A DNA stretch of 55,593 nucleotides, from the NCBI GenBank assembly GCA_020852965.1, contig JADYZV010000098.1, forward strand, positions 1-55,593. Direction: 5' to 3'. Position 1 is the first letter of the stretch. The number at the start of each line of letters is the position of its first letter. Positions 25,873-34,064 of this stretch are shown here, one piece after another. Made by a program: the position numbers and the translations under genes. Source of the DNA: Pirellulaceae bacterium. GTDB lineage: Bacteria; Planctomycetota; Planctomycetia; Pirellulales; Pirellulaceae. The notes beneath the pieces were generated by a model, which saw nothing but the letters and a program-made list of their open reading frames with translations, searched no databases and was not told the DNA's origin.

Positions 25873-28254
25873 TTAGTATTCTTTGCGAGCGACGTACCAG
25901 CAGGAGAAACCGAGCACGACGATGACGAAGATTGAATTGGTAACAATCGGCGTCCACAAGTCGACTTGCATCTGCGCGGCTTCCAGATCGACGGTCACTA
26001 GACTCAGCGATTGCGTTTTATTGCCGGTCAAGGCGTAGCTCATAGCGGTATCTAGGGCGGCAGGCTTTGGATTGATGATATAGAAAGGTTTGATAAGCCA
26101 GCGGTAGACATTTTCTAAAGTGGTGGCTCGCGGTGAATGATCGGCAACTACTTGACTTGACGCCAAGTTGAATTGCACGACACGATTGGGCTTGACGCCC
26201 AACCAGAGCTCGTGGTCATTCTTCCACAGCAGGCTGGTGATCCGGCCGCTCAGTGGGGCGGCAAGAGGGCTGAGCATGGCCCCCTGGCAGTCCAATCGCC
26301 AAAGATGTCCGGTATGAGTCAGGACGGCCAGATCGCTGCTATCGGGAATCCAGTCCATTTGGCGCACTTGTTGTTTGTTCGGAAGCGTCAATTCGCTCAA
26401 GGGCTGCAATCGAGCGTCGAGTATCTGAAGCGGCTTGCCATCGCGGGCAACTACGCAGAACTTCTCGTTCATAGCCAGCAGCGTGGCCTCGGTGCCATCT
26501 CCGTCGAGTTTTCCGCTGTTGACGATCGACAAACGCGAGCCGTCGAAAGCCAAATGATCCAAGTTGCCCGAGCTGAAAACGATCAACCCGTCACCGGCTC
26601 GAGTGGCGGCGGCTCGTGTATTGCCACCCAGGAAGTAGTCAGGGGGCGCGATGTTATCGAAAGCGCTCAGCATGCTGATTGGAAGTTGGAAACCGAACAA
26701 GCCCTTTTGACCGACTGCGACCAAATCGAGTCTATTGAAATCAAGACGAAACAAACCGCTACGACAGACTGCGATGACTGTCTCGCCCAAGCTGACTACG
26801 TCGAAAAGCTCTGGCGGCAAATCTGGACCAGCATCGGCCAGCCAGACCGGCGTCTCCCGAGCTTGTTTGATCGACATGGGAGCATCGCTAGCGAGCTTCG
26901 ATTTCTGCTGCGACAGATCACCTGCGCTTTCGTCGCTCACTTCATCTTCAGCCAAATGAATGATTGCCAATCGTCGATTCTTTGCATGCAGGCCACCAAA
27001 TGGGTCGCGAAAAAATGACTTGGTCAAAATCAGTCGCCGCTCGGAATTGTAGATCGGGCCAAAAGTGCGCGCTTGGCGTTGCTGTTCGTCATTGATGGCT
27101 GGTTGCCAAATCGAAAACTGTTCATTCCAAACGCCAAGCCTTCCCCGTTGGTCAACCGTCATTAGATGCCCCTCGATGGTGCGAATTCGACTGATCTGCG
27201 GCATGACCTCTACTTGAGGCCCGATAGCATCGTGCATGACTCCCAAGGAGAAGCAGAACAGCCAAAACAACATGCAAGCAACCACACACACGATGGCATT
27301 GCCCCAAATCAAGCCCACCAAGGCTGAGACACTGTAAAAGATGACGAACACGAACATCAAGATCGGTATACAGGCCAGCAGACCCAGGTTCCAAACGTCG
27401 AAACGCAAGCCCGCGATGAAGTATAGGCCGATCAGGACGAAGGTGATATTGACGAGTACAAAAATGCAACCTCCGAAAAATTTGGCGAGGTAAAGCCATA
27501 CGCGCGAGATCGGTTTGCTCAGCAATAGGTGCAATGCTCCGGAGCTGAAAGTATCAGGAATCATCGGGCTGGTAACCACAATAGCCACAAAGACGGCTAA
27601 GATTCCTAATCCAAATTTGATGATCCCCGCCAACAATACTGGCTCGATGAACTGCCTAATTTGTCGGCGAGAGGCTGGGAGCGGATCACCGATTTTGAAT
27701 CCCGCGTAGCCAATCCACAAATGTTCGCCACGGGGGCTCGACAGCTCGAGCGGGAAGGCTTGTTGCAACAACTCACGATTGAGCTCTTCGGCTTCGTTCT
27801 CATCCAGCTTGCGGCGCTCGGCCGATTCGATCAAGGGTAGCAAGCGATCACGTGCTTTGGCCGTAGGAAAGGCTTCTGGAGTATACAGTTCTTCGGAGGA
27901 GAGTACTTGATTGAGCTGCTCGGCCAATTCGCTGGAAGTAATCGGATTTCGACTCTGCGATTTATCGCTGTCTTCGGCTTGCCTGAGCCTCTCAACAAAC
28001 GACTCGTCCAAGAGTTTGGCAACGGCTACAATTGCGAGCCTCCCTTGGTCGCGCGAGCCTTTAGCTAAGCGGCTGATCAACTGGCCTCGGTTGTCGATAT
28101 CAGAGCTCGTCAAACGGTAACTGCGCTCGGTGACATAGCCGAACGGTGCCAAGCCGATCAGCACCAACGACCACCCTAGCAGCAGAGCCCACAACACACG
28201 ATTGCCCACCGCTTCCCAAAACGAATCGATCAGTATGGCCAAGTAGGGATTCAT
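25873..28254 (-). CDS. ABC-2-type permease with an inserted beta-propeller-like domain
   Basis: A 793-aa membrane protein. The start MNPYLAILIDSFWEAVGNRV at 28254 overlaps the stop of the ATPase gene (ATGA), which fixes it and shows coupling; the frame upstream is only read-through. One helix lies near residues 20-40. A cluster of five or six helices follows at about 185-355 (GIIKFGLGILAVFVAIVVTS; ISRVWLYLAKFFGGCIFVLV). Then about 400 residues of beta-strand repeats look like WD/YVTN blades (GHLMTVDQRGRLGVW; MDWIPDSSDLAVLTHTGHLW; LLWKNDHELWLGVKPNRVVQ). A final helix (SIFVIVVLGFSCWYVARKEY) ends the protein. ABC-2 permeases usually lack the propeller. The partner ATPase is next door; the substrate is unknown. 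Confidence 0.8.
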   Translation of the reverse strand: MNPYLAILIDSFWEAVGNRVLWALLLGWSLVLIGLAPFGYVTERSYRLTSSDIDNRGQLISRLAKGSRDQGRLAIVAVAKLLDESFVERLRQAEDSDKSQSRNPITSSELAEQLNQVLSSEELYTPEAFPTAKARDRLLPLIESAERRKLDENEAEELNRELLQQAFPLELSSPRGEHLWIGYAGFKIGDPLPASRRQIRQFIEPVLLAGIIKFGLGILAVFVAIVVTSPMIPDTFSSGALHLLLSKPISRVWLYLAKFFGGCIFVLVNITFVLIGLYFIAGLRFDVWNLGLLACIPILMFVFVIFYSVSALVGLIWGNAIVCVVACMLFWLFCFSLGVMHDAIGPQVEVMPQISRIRTIEGHLMTVDQRGRLGVWNEQFSIWQPAINDEQQRQARTFGPIYNSERRLILTKSFFRDPFGGLHAKNRRLAIIHLAEDEVSDESAGDLSQQKSKLASDAPMSIKQARETPVWLADAGPDLPPELFDVVSLGETVIAVCRSGLFRLDFNRLDLVAVGQKGLFGFQLPISMLSAFDNIAPPDYFLGGNTRAAATRAGDGLIVFSSGNLDHLAFDGSRLSIVNSGKLDGDGTEATLLAMNEKFCVVARDGKPLQILDARLQPLSELTLPNKQQVRQMDWIPDSSDLAVLTHTGHLWRLDCQGAMLSPLAAPLSGRITSLLWKNDHELWLGVKPNRVVQFNLASSQVVADHSPRATTLENVYRWLIKPFYIINPKPAALDTAMSYALTGNKTQSLSLVTVDLEAAQMQVDLWTPIVTNSIFVIVVLGFSCWYVARKEY

Positions 28255-29234
28255 GAATTGGTTGACCCAGGTTGCACGCGTTTGTCTTCGACGGCGGAAA
28301 GAAAGACTTCTTCTAGGCTGGGGCGAGTGCGATCGAGTTTCAGCAGACTGATGTTCTTTTGGCGGATACGGTCGACAAGCTGATCGATTTCGCTTTGCGT
28401 TTCGGCGGTGGTCGAGAATTGCCACTTGCCCTCAGGCAGCTTCAGCAGCTCGTGCTCATGTCCCGCACGCAGGCTTTCGATCGCGGCCAATTCGCCGCCG
28501 AGCTCCATGCGCACGCGGGAGCTGAGAGCGCCATGAAACTGAGTGGTCAACTCGCGTGGCGTGCCTACGCCGCGCAGTGTGCCGTCAGCGAGGATCGCCA
28601 CGCGATCGCACACCAGCTCGACTTCTTGCAAGATGTGGCTGTTGAGAAACACCGTCTTGCCCTGCTCGCGCAGGGCAGAGATAAGTCGTCGTATTTCAGA
28701 GCGACCGACTGGATCAAGACCATCGGTCGGTTCGTCCAAAATCAGCAGCTCGGGCTCGTGCAGTAGGGCTTGGGCTAGTCCCAAACGCTGGCGCATGCCT
28801 TTGCTGTACTTGCGTACCAACTCATGTTGCCGACCGGCCAAACCGACCAGCTCAAGCAATTCCAATGAGCGACTGTGAATCACCCGCTCCGAAACACGGC
28901 TGAGGCGACCGTAGAGCTGCAGTGCGCGCACGGCGGTATGGTGCGAGGGGAAACTCAGGTTTTCCGGCAAATAACCGATGCGTTGTCGAGCGGCTCGCGA
29001 ACCAGCCGGGGCACCGAGCAGACTAGCGCTCCCTGCAGTGCAGCGAACGATCCCCAGCAGAATCTTGATCAACGTCGTTTTGCCAGCACCGTTGGGGCCG
29101 AGCAAACCAAAAACCTCGCCACGGCGGACCGTCAAGTCGACCCCCTGTAACGCCTCAATGCTGTGCCTGTTCAGCCAGCCATCGTGATACGACTTGCGCA
29201 CTTGCTGTACATCAATGGCAGGAGATTCAAGCAT
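28251..29234 (-). CDS. ABC transporter ATP-binding protein
   Basis: A 327-aa cytoplasmic ATPase of the ABC-2 type. Visible motifs are Walker A GPNGAGKTTL (about 48-57), the Q-loop region GYLPENLSF, signature YSKGMRQRLGLAQ, Walker B LLILDEPTDGLDP and the H-loop NSHILQEVE. About 95 residues after the core form the usual C-terminal regulatory part. It pairs with the downstream permease (4-nt overlap), so together they form one exporter or membrane-integrity complex. Confidence 0.93.
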   Translation of the reverse strand: MLESPAIDVQQVRKSYHDGWLNRHSIEALQGVDLTVRRGEVFGLLGPNGAGKTTLIKILLGIVRCTAGSASLLGAPAGSRAARQRIGYLPENLSFPSHHTAVRALQLYGRLSRVSERVIHSRSLELLELVGLAGRQHELVRKYSKGMRQRLGLAQALLHEPELLILDEPTDGLDPVGRSEIRRLISALREQGKTVFLNSHILQEVELVCDRVAILADGTLRGVGTPRELTTQFHGALSSRVRMELGGELAAIESLRAGHEHELLKLPEGKWQFSTTAETQSEIDQLVDRIRQKNISLLKLDRTRPSLEEVFLSAVEDKRVQPGSTNS

Positions 29235-29435
29235 GAAGTGATTGGGGGGAGCGTGTTGGTGGAGCCTGCTGGGCTGAGAGCCTAAATTCTACCCCGTTTT
29301 CCGCTTTGGTGACACAGCGCGACGCCCGAACAACAGCCTGGTCGTGGGTCGCTCGGCCGGTCCATGGTTTTCGCCAATGGCCAATGGATAGAGTCGACTC
29401 AATGAGTAACACGTGAGCGGCTGACCGACGGTGCG

Positions 29436-29487
29436 GTTAGCGACCACCGTTAGCGACCACCGTTAGCGACCACCGTTAGCGACCATC
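29436..29487. repeat. Four 13-bp tandem repeats covering the cutA stop
   Basis: GTTAGCGACCACC is repeated at 29436, 29449, 29462 and (as GTTAGCGACCATC) 29475. The cutA stop codon lies inside the fourth copy, so the array starts within the last cutA codons and spreads downstream. This suggests slippage expansion from the gene end. Confidence 0.85.
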
Positions 29488-29808
29488 GTCGGGAGCGACC
29501 TGTTCACGCCACCACTGGGCGTAGCTGGGGTCGCAGTCGGTGACCGGCATGACGATGATTTGTGGAGTATCATAGCTGTGCGCTTGGCGTATGATCTGCA
29601 TGAGCTGTTCGGCGTGAACCGCTAACGATTTGACGCTACAGTGGAACTCGACCGCATCGCACAATTCCCCTTGCCAGCGGTAGATACTGCGAATGGGACC
29701 GGAGATATGTACGCAGGCGGCCAGCCGCCGATCGACCAATAGCTGGGCCAGCTCGAGAGCTTCCTGTTCCGAAGCGGTGGTCGTCGTCAGTTGGATAAAC
29801 TCAGTCAT
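29476..29808 (-). CDS. cutA: CutA divalent-cation tolerance protein
   Basis: A 110-aa trimeric ferredoxin-like protein. The start MTEFIQLTTTTASEQEALEL at 29808 fits the family length of about 105-115 aa; the frame is open much farther but the extension overlaps the divergent SRAP gene. Family features are ALELAQLLVDRRLAACVHIS, IRSIYRWQGELCDAVEFHCS, and YDTPQIIVMPVTDCDPSYAQ followed by WWREQV. It was historically linked to copper tolerance; the molecular role is unsettled. Confidence 0.93.
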   Translation of the reverse strand: MTEFIQLTTTTASEQEALELAQLLVDRRLAACVHISGPIRSIYRWQGELCDAVEFHCSVKSLAVHAEQLMQIIRQAHSYDTPQIIVMPVTDCDPSYAQWWREQVAPDDGR

Positions 29809-29858
29809 CGTGGTATAGGTATATTTCGTCGCGGGGATGATAGCAGGAGTGATTCTTG

Positions 29859-30593
29859 ATGTGTGGTCGCTTGACTCTAAAAACCCCGCCCAGCCAGTGG
29901 GCGCAGTTGTTGTTGCCAGTGCTTGATTCTGAACCGCTGTGGGCCGCTTGGCAACCACGCTACAACATCGCACCCAGCCAGCAAGTGGTCGTAATTGCCA
30001 ACCAAACCGATCCAGAGGCTGATCCGGTGCCCAGCAATATCGATTCGCAACCTCAATTTGCACACCACCGCTGGGGGCTGGTGCCGAGCTGGGCCAGCGA
30101 CTTGTCGATCGGGAGCCGCATGATCAATGCGAGGCGTGAGACCCTACAAGAAAAGAAATCGTTCATTGGCCCATTGCGCAAGCGGCGTTGTTTGATTGTA
30201 GCCGACGGTTACTACGAATGGCAGCAGCGCCAGGGAGCAGCCAAACAGCCGTACTGGATTTCCCCTCAGCACGGCGGCATGCTGCAATTGGCAGGCTTGT
30301 GGGAAGTCAACCAGCGGGCCACAGGCACTCCCGTTGCCACTTGCACCATCATCACGACCGCAGCCAACGCCAGCCTGAATGCCGTCCACGATAGAATGCC
30401 AGTGGTACTCCCCATCTCCGAGGCAGCTCGTTGGTTGTCTCCACAATGCTCCGCAGAGGAAGCGTATCAATTGCTCGAGCCCGCCGCTGCGGCAGCCGAA
30501 CTGCAGTTGCACCGCGTAGGTACATTTGTCAACAACGCGCGGCACGAAGGACCGCAGTGCTTGGCGGATTGCACCGGTCCCCTTTTCCCATAA
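29859..30593 (+). CDS. SRAP domain protein (YedK/HMCES-type abasic-site shield)
   Basis: A 244-aa protein that forms a covalent thiazolidine link to abasic sites in single-stranded DNA. Translation should start at the ATG at 29859 rather than the TTG just before it, because the catalytic Cys must be residue 2 (MCGRLTLKTPP). The other conserved residues are present: the Asn in MINARRET, the Glu in DGYYEWQQ, and the His in AVHDRMPVVL. It is divergent from cutA with only 50 nt between starts, so the two promoters overlap. Length is normal. Confidence 0.93.
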   Translation: MCGRLTLKTPPSQWAQLLLPVLDSEPLWAAWQPRYNIAPSQQVVVIANQTDPEADPVPSNIDSQPQFAHHRWGLVPSWASDLSIGSRMINARRETLQEKKSFIGPLRKRRCLIVADGYYEWQQRQGAAKQPYWISPQHGGMLQLAGLWEVNQRATGTPVATCTIITTAANASLNAVHDRMPVVLPISEAARWLSPQCSAEEAYQLLEPAAAAAELQLHRVGTFVNNARHEGPQCLADCTGPLFP

Positions 30594-30722
30594 CCGTTCG
30601 CGTGAAACGTGGGAATTGAGTCGTTGTAGAACCCTGGCCCCAATGGTTCACCGCTGCGGATGGCTTGCCCCCCCGTCAAAGCGGCTGAAGACTGGGCTTC
30701 AGCGCTATGTGGAGCAGGCCAG

Positions 30723-31085
30723 CTATTGATGCTTGCCAACCAGTTGATCGATCAGCCCGTCGAGTTCGTTTTTTTCGATTCCCATTTTGGCAGCCGCCAA
30801 AGCAAATAGGCGCTTTTCGACTTCCGACAATTTACCATCAGCGGCCATCATTCGGATCAAATCGCTGAGCATTTGATCCTGTTCGAGCCGATCGATGGGG
30901 AATTGCAGCTTCGCTTTTCCACTGAGGGCAAAGTCGATCGCCTTCTCTAAATCCTCTTCCGCTAGCCCCAAATCGGAGCAGCGGTCAACTAGCAAAGCGA
31001 TTTCCTGTTCGGAGAGCGCCCCATCGGCGGCAGCCATGATTACGAGATTCTTTAAATGGTCCAAACGCTGCACTGCGAGCTCCAT
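30723..31085 (-). CDS. TerB-like helical protein
   Basis: A 120-aa cytoplasmic, all-helical protein with two TerB-like EF-hand-like acidic turns: MAAADGALSEQEIALLVDRC and MMAADGKLSEVEKRLFALAA. This DGxLSxxE pattern is typical of TerB/DUF533-like domains, which bind metal in some members. The ATG at 31085 is chosen over a TTG at 31100. The C-terminus ends NELDGLIDQLVGKHQ. No ter operon is nearby, so tellurite resistance is not implied. Confidence 0.75.
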   Translation of the reverse strand: MELAVQRLDHLKNLVIMAAADGALSEQEIALLVDRCSDLGLAEEDLEKAIDFALSGKAKLQFPIDRLEQDQMLSDLIRMMAADGKLSEVEKRLFALAAAKMGIEKNELDGLIDQLVGKHQ

Positions 31086-31392
31086 AACTGATGTATTCAA
31101 AAATGCTTAGAGTAGCTGCAATCGCCAGACCGCAGACAACTTCTACCGAGTATTGCATAAGACTACCATCTGGCGAGGGTAGCTACGGGGTTCTGACTCA
31201 AAGCCAAACTTACCCCAATCGGAAAAGTCTCGCTGACTGGCGCAGGACAACCTGACTCGCTACAACTCGATTCTTCAGGGCAATTGGATCGATGAGTAGT
31301 AACTGCCATGATATCGCGAAACAAGCGAGCGGTGTTGTTGAACAGAGCAAATTTCCTCTACCTGAATTCCCGATTCCCTAGCGAGCAGGCCC
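31086..31392. other. Intergenic between divergent genes, nothing specific seen
   Basis: About 305 nt separating the TerB-like gene from a small plus-strand gene. I see no repeat, strong promoter or RNA in it. Confidence 0.35.
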
Positions 31393-31599
31393 ATGTCGAA
31401 CGAACTCAAGCCCGCGGATTCCAGCGCCACCCCGCTATCGGGAGCCCAATTCTTGGAAGCGCTGGAAAGCAAGCATACCTACGTGCTCGACGAGCTCGAT
31501 GCACTCAATGCGCGCATCGAGAGTGTGCTCAAGCTGTACGTGGAGAGTCGGCAAACGGCCGCCATCGTAGCCACCCAACCCGCCGCCGCTAGTTCTTAG
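31393..31599 (+). CDS. Small protein with one amphipathic helix, unrecognised
   Basis: A 68-aa protein (MSNELKPADSSATPLSGAQF, then LEALESKHTYVLDELDALNA, ending in Ala-rich VATQPAAASS). The centre is a single heptad-like helix and could form a coiled coil. There is no signal peptide. The stop codon is the TAG of the first heptamer of the adjacent TTCTTAG array, so expansion of the array could alter the end of the protein. Planctomycetes often have small conserved proteins like this; no function is assigned. Confidence 0.5.
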   Translation: MSNELKPADSSATPLSGAQFLEALESKHTYVLDELDALNARIESVLKLYVESRQTAAIVATQPAAASS

Positions 31600-31627
31600 T
31601 TCTTAGTTCTTAGTTCTTAGTTCTTAG
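31593..31627. repeat. Heptamer array TTCTTAG, five copies
   Basis: Five perfect TTCTTAG units start in the last codons of the small gene. The same heptamer, with TTCTTGG variants, forms the long array after recR at 55454-55593. Confidence 0.9.
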
Positions 31628-31820
31628 TAGGCACCAGTATTTTTGTGAGGCTGAGCAACCGCTGAAGTGATCCCTACAGCGATTCGCTTGATAGAATACT
31701 GCATTCGATCTGTAACCTACTCGACATAGCTGTCGCACACTAATCCCCACGATTTCATTCCAAATCAACTTCCGATGGTTGAAGTGTTACTGCTTGCATT
31801 TCACAGCAAAGAATGATTGA

Positions 31821-34064
31821 ATGAACAATGCTGTAGGGATTCGCGACAGGACCTTCGAGCGGATCGCATGGATCACCCTACTGGTGCTATTGCCGACGAT
31901 CGCCCCGCTTGCAGTGGGTGCGTATCGTGGATGGGTTACCAGTAAAAACGACATTGTCGATTGGGGTGCCGAAGACCTGGCTACTCAACAAGCCTTTCGG
32001 ACGTTCATTGAGCGATTCGGTCGCCTAGAAACCATTGTATTCTCATGGCCGGGCTGTGTCCTTGAATCGAAAACAACGGCCGCATTGACAGCCCATCTGG
32101 ACTCTGCAGATTTGCGGCCGTATTTCCATCGCATTTATTGTGCGGACAATGTCTTACAAGAACTATCTGAAACTAAGTTTTCGATAGACCGTAGCCAGGC
32201 GTTGCTGCGAATGCGAGGTGTGCTTGTAGGCCATGATGGCAACTCCTGCGTTGTTGTTGCCGTATTGAGCGAACGTGGGTTTTGCGAACGAGGAAAAGCA
32301 GTCGCGGCCATCCACACAGCCGCAGCCAAGTCCGGCATTGACTCGACTGAACTCCGTCTAGCAGGAGTTGGAATGACTGCATATCGCTTGGATGAGGAGA
32401 CGCGCAACAGCCCCCAGCGAACCGCACCGTTTGCCGGCCTATTGATGCTCTCACTGACATGGCTGGCAACACGCAGTTGGCAAGTGACACTCACCATTTC
32501 TTGCCTTAGCGGTTATTGTGGGCTAGCTTGCGCAGCCCTTCCGTACTGGTTTGGCATTCCTACCAATTCGCTGCTGGCAATTCAGCCGACACTTGCCAGT
32601 CTGCTGGCCGTCAGTCTATCACTTCACTTTGTACGTTATGTTAAGCACGCAAGTGGCGCGAAGCACAAGAGCTCGCCGGTCCGTACCGCCTTCCGCTTAG
32701 CATTGTGCCCCTCGCTGGCGGCCGTGACGACAACTGCGGTGGGCATCGGCTCATTGATCCTCAGCGAAACTCAGCCGATACGCCAGTTCGGCCTCTTTGG
32801 AATGCTGGGGGTATGGCTCGCACTGGCGCTTGTACTCCTTATTCTTCCTGGCGTTCTGAGCAGATATCCGTTGTCGGAAAGAAGGAATCCATCTGCTTGG
32901 CCCGCCTACACATATGAATGGGTATCGCGGCGAAGGACGTTCGTGCTCGGGGCAACATACGTCGTGTTTGCGTTCGCTGCTTGGGGGCTGCCCCGCATAC
33001 AAACTGGTGTGGATATCTCAAATCTGTTCCCCAATTCACATCGAGCAATCACCGATACGAAGTGGATTGAAGAACGAGTCGAGGGACTCATTGCCGTAGA
33101 AATCACGTTGAGGTTTGCCAACCCATCGTTTGATGGAATAGTCGATCGCATGAATGTGGTGCGGCAAGTTGAACGCTGTGTTGCACAGCAACCAGGCGTC
33201 ACGGGAACCGTCTCCGCGTGCTCCTTGCTCCCCCCTTTGCCTTCTGAAGGGCAATCGATTCGTGCCGTTGCGCGCAGGAGATTTGCCAAGCTGCAACTCG
33301 AAAACCAGCGAGAGCAGTTTACCAACTCGGGCTACCTTTACGAAACAAACGACGAGGAGTTCTTTAGGATTTCGGCGATGGTCAGTACGATGAATTGGCT
33401 CCAACATCGAGGAATCGAACGTCGGCTCGCGGCGACCGTAAGCGAAACGCTTGAAGAGTTACCACGCATTGCAGCCGATCAAGTTTCATTTGATGTCACG
33501 GGACTCGGGGAGGTCTACGAAGACATCCAGCGACAACTCGTGGATGATCTGCTTATGACCTACGCGACCTGCGTGGGGGCCGTCTTCGTCATGGTGTGGA
33601 TTGGCTTTCGACGATTCACGATGGCGCTAATCCTGATGCTACCCAACTTGATGCCGGCGGTTATTGTCCTGGGATTGATCGCGTGGATTGGTGTTCGATT
33701 GGATGTCGGCTCTGTCATTACAGCCAGCATTGCTTTGGGAATTGCAGTCGACGACACCTTGCACTTAACGATGGCTGTAACCCGTCACGTTCGCGCGGGC
33801 ATGTCACGGATTGATTCCGTTCGCGAATCGATGATTCAGTGTGCGCCTGCGATGGTGCACACGACTTTGGTATGCGGGCTTGGCTTGCTCACGTTTGCAT
33901 CGGCGCCGTTCCTGCCGACGTCGCGATTTGGAATACTGATGTGTGCCATGCTGTTCGTCGCGTTGATCGGCGACTTAATCGTCTTGCCGGCGCTGTTGCT
34001 GAGCCCGCTGAGTCGCAAATGCCTCGAACCCAACGCCAAGGCCCACAGCCCGTCTTGCTTATAG
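31821..34064 (+). CDS. RND-superfamily exporter (MMPL/HpnN-like)
   Basis: A 747-aa inner-membrane protein with the duplicated layout of RND-superfamily exporters of the MMPL or hopanoid-transporter (HpnN) type. One helix lies at about 15-36, a periplasmic domain to about 210, five or six helices to about 355, then a second copy beginning TFVLGATYVVFAFAAWGLPR. The sterol-sensing-type motif GIAVDDTLHLTMAVTRH near 640-656 carries the paired Asp. Each half is shorter than in AcrB-type pumps, so lipids or lipid-like molecules are likelier cargo than drugs. Its stop overlaps the convergent cytochrome gene by 6 nt. Confidence 0.82.
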   Translation: MNNAVGIRDRTFERIAWITLLVLLPTIAPLAVGAYRGWVTSKNDIVDWGAEDLATQQAFRTFIERFGRLETIVFSWPGCVLESKTTAALTAHLDSADLRPYFHRIYCADNVLQELSETKFSIDRSQALLRMRGVLVGHDGNSCVVVAVLSERGFCERGKAVAAIHTAAAKSGIDSTELRLAGVGMTAYRLDEETRNSPQRTAPFAGLLMLSLTWLATRSWQVTLTISCLSGYCGLACAALPYWFGIPTNSLLAIQPTLASLLAVSLSLHFVRYVKHASGAKHKSSPVRTAFRLALCPSLAAVTTTAVGIGSLILSETQPIRQFGLFGMLGVWLALALVLLILPGVLSRYPLSERRNPSAWPAYTYEWVSRRRTFVLGATYVVFAFAAWGLPRIQTGVDISNLFPNSHRAITDTKWIEERVEGLIAVEITLRFANPSFDGIVDRMNVVRQVERCVAQQPGVTGTVSACSLLPPLPSEGQSIRAVARRRFAKLQLENQREQFTNSGYLYETNDEEFFRISAMVSTMNWLQHRGIERRLAATVSETLEELPRIAADQVSFDVTGLGEVYEDIQRQLVDDLLMTYATCVGAVFVMVWIGFRRFTMALILMLPNLMPAVIVLGLIAWIGVRLDVGSVITASIALGIAVDDTLHLTMAVTRHVRAGMSRIDSVRESMIQCAPAMVHTTLVCGLGLLTFASAPFLPTSRFGILMCAMLFVALIGDLIVLPALLLSPLSRKCLEPNAKAHSPSCL

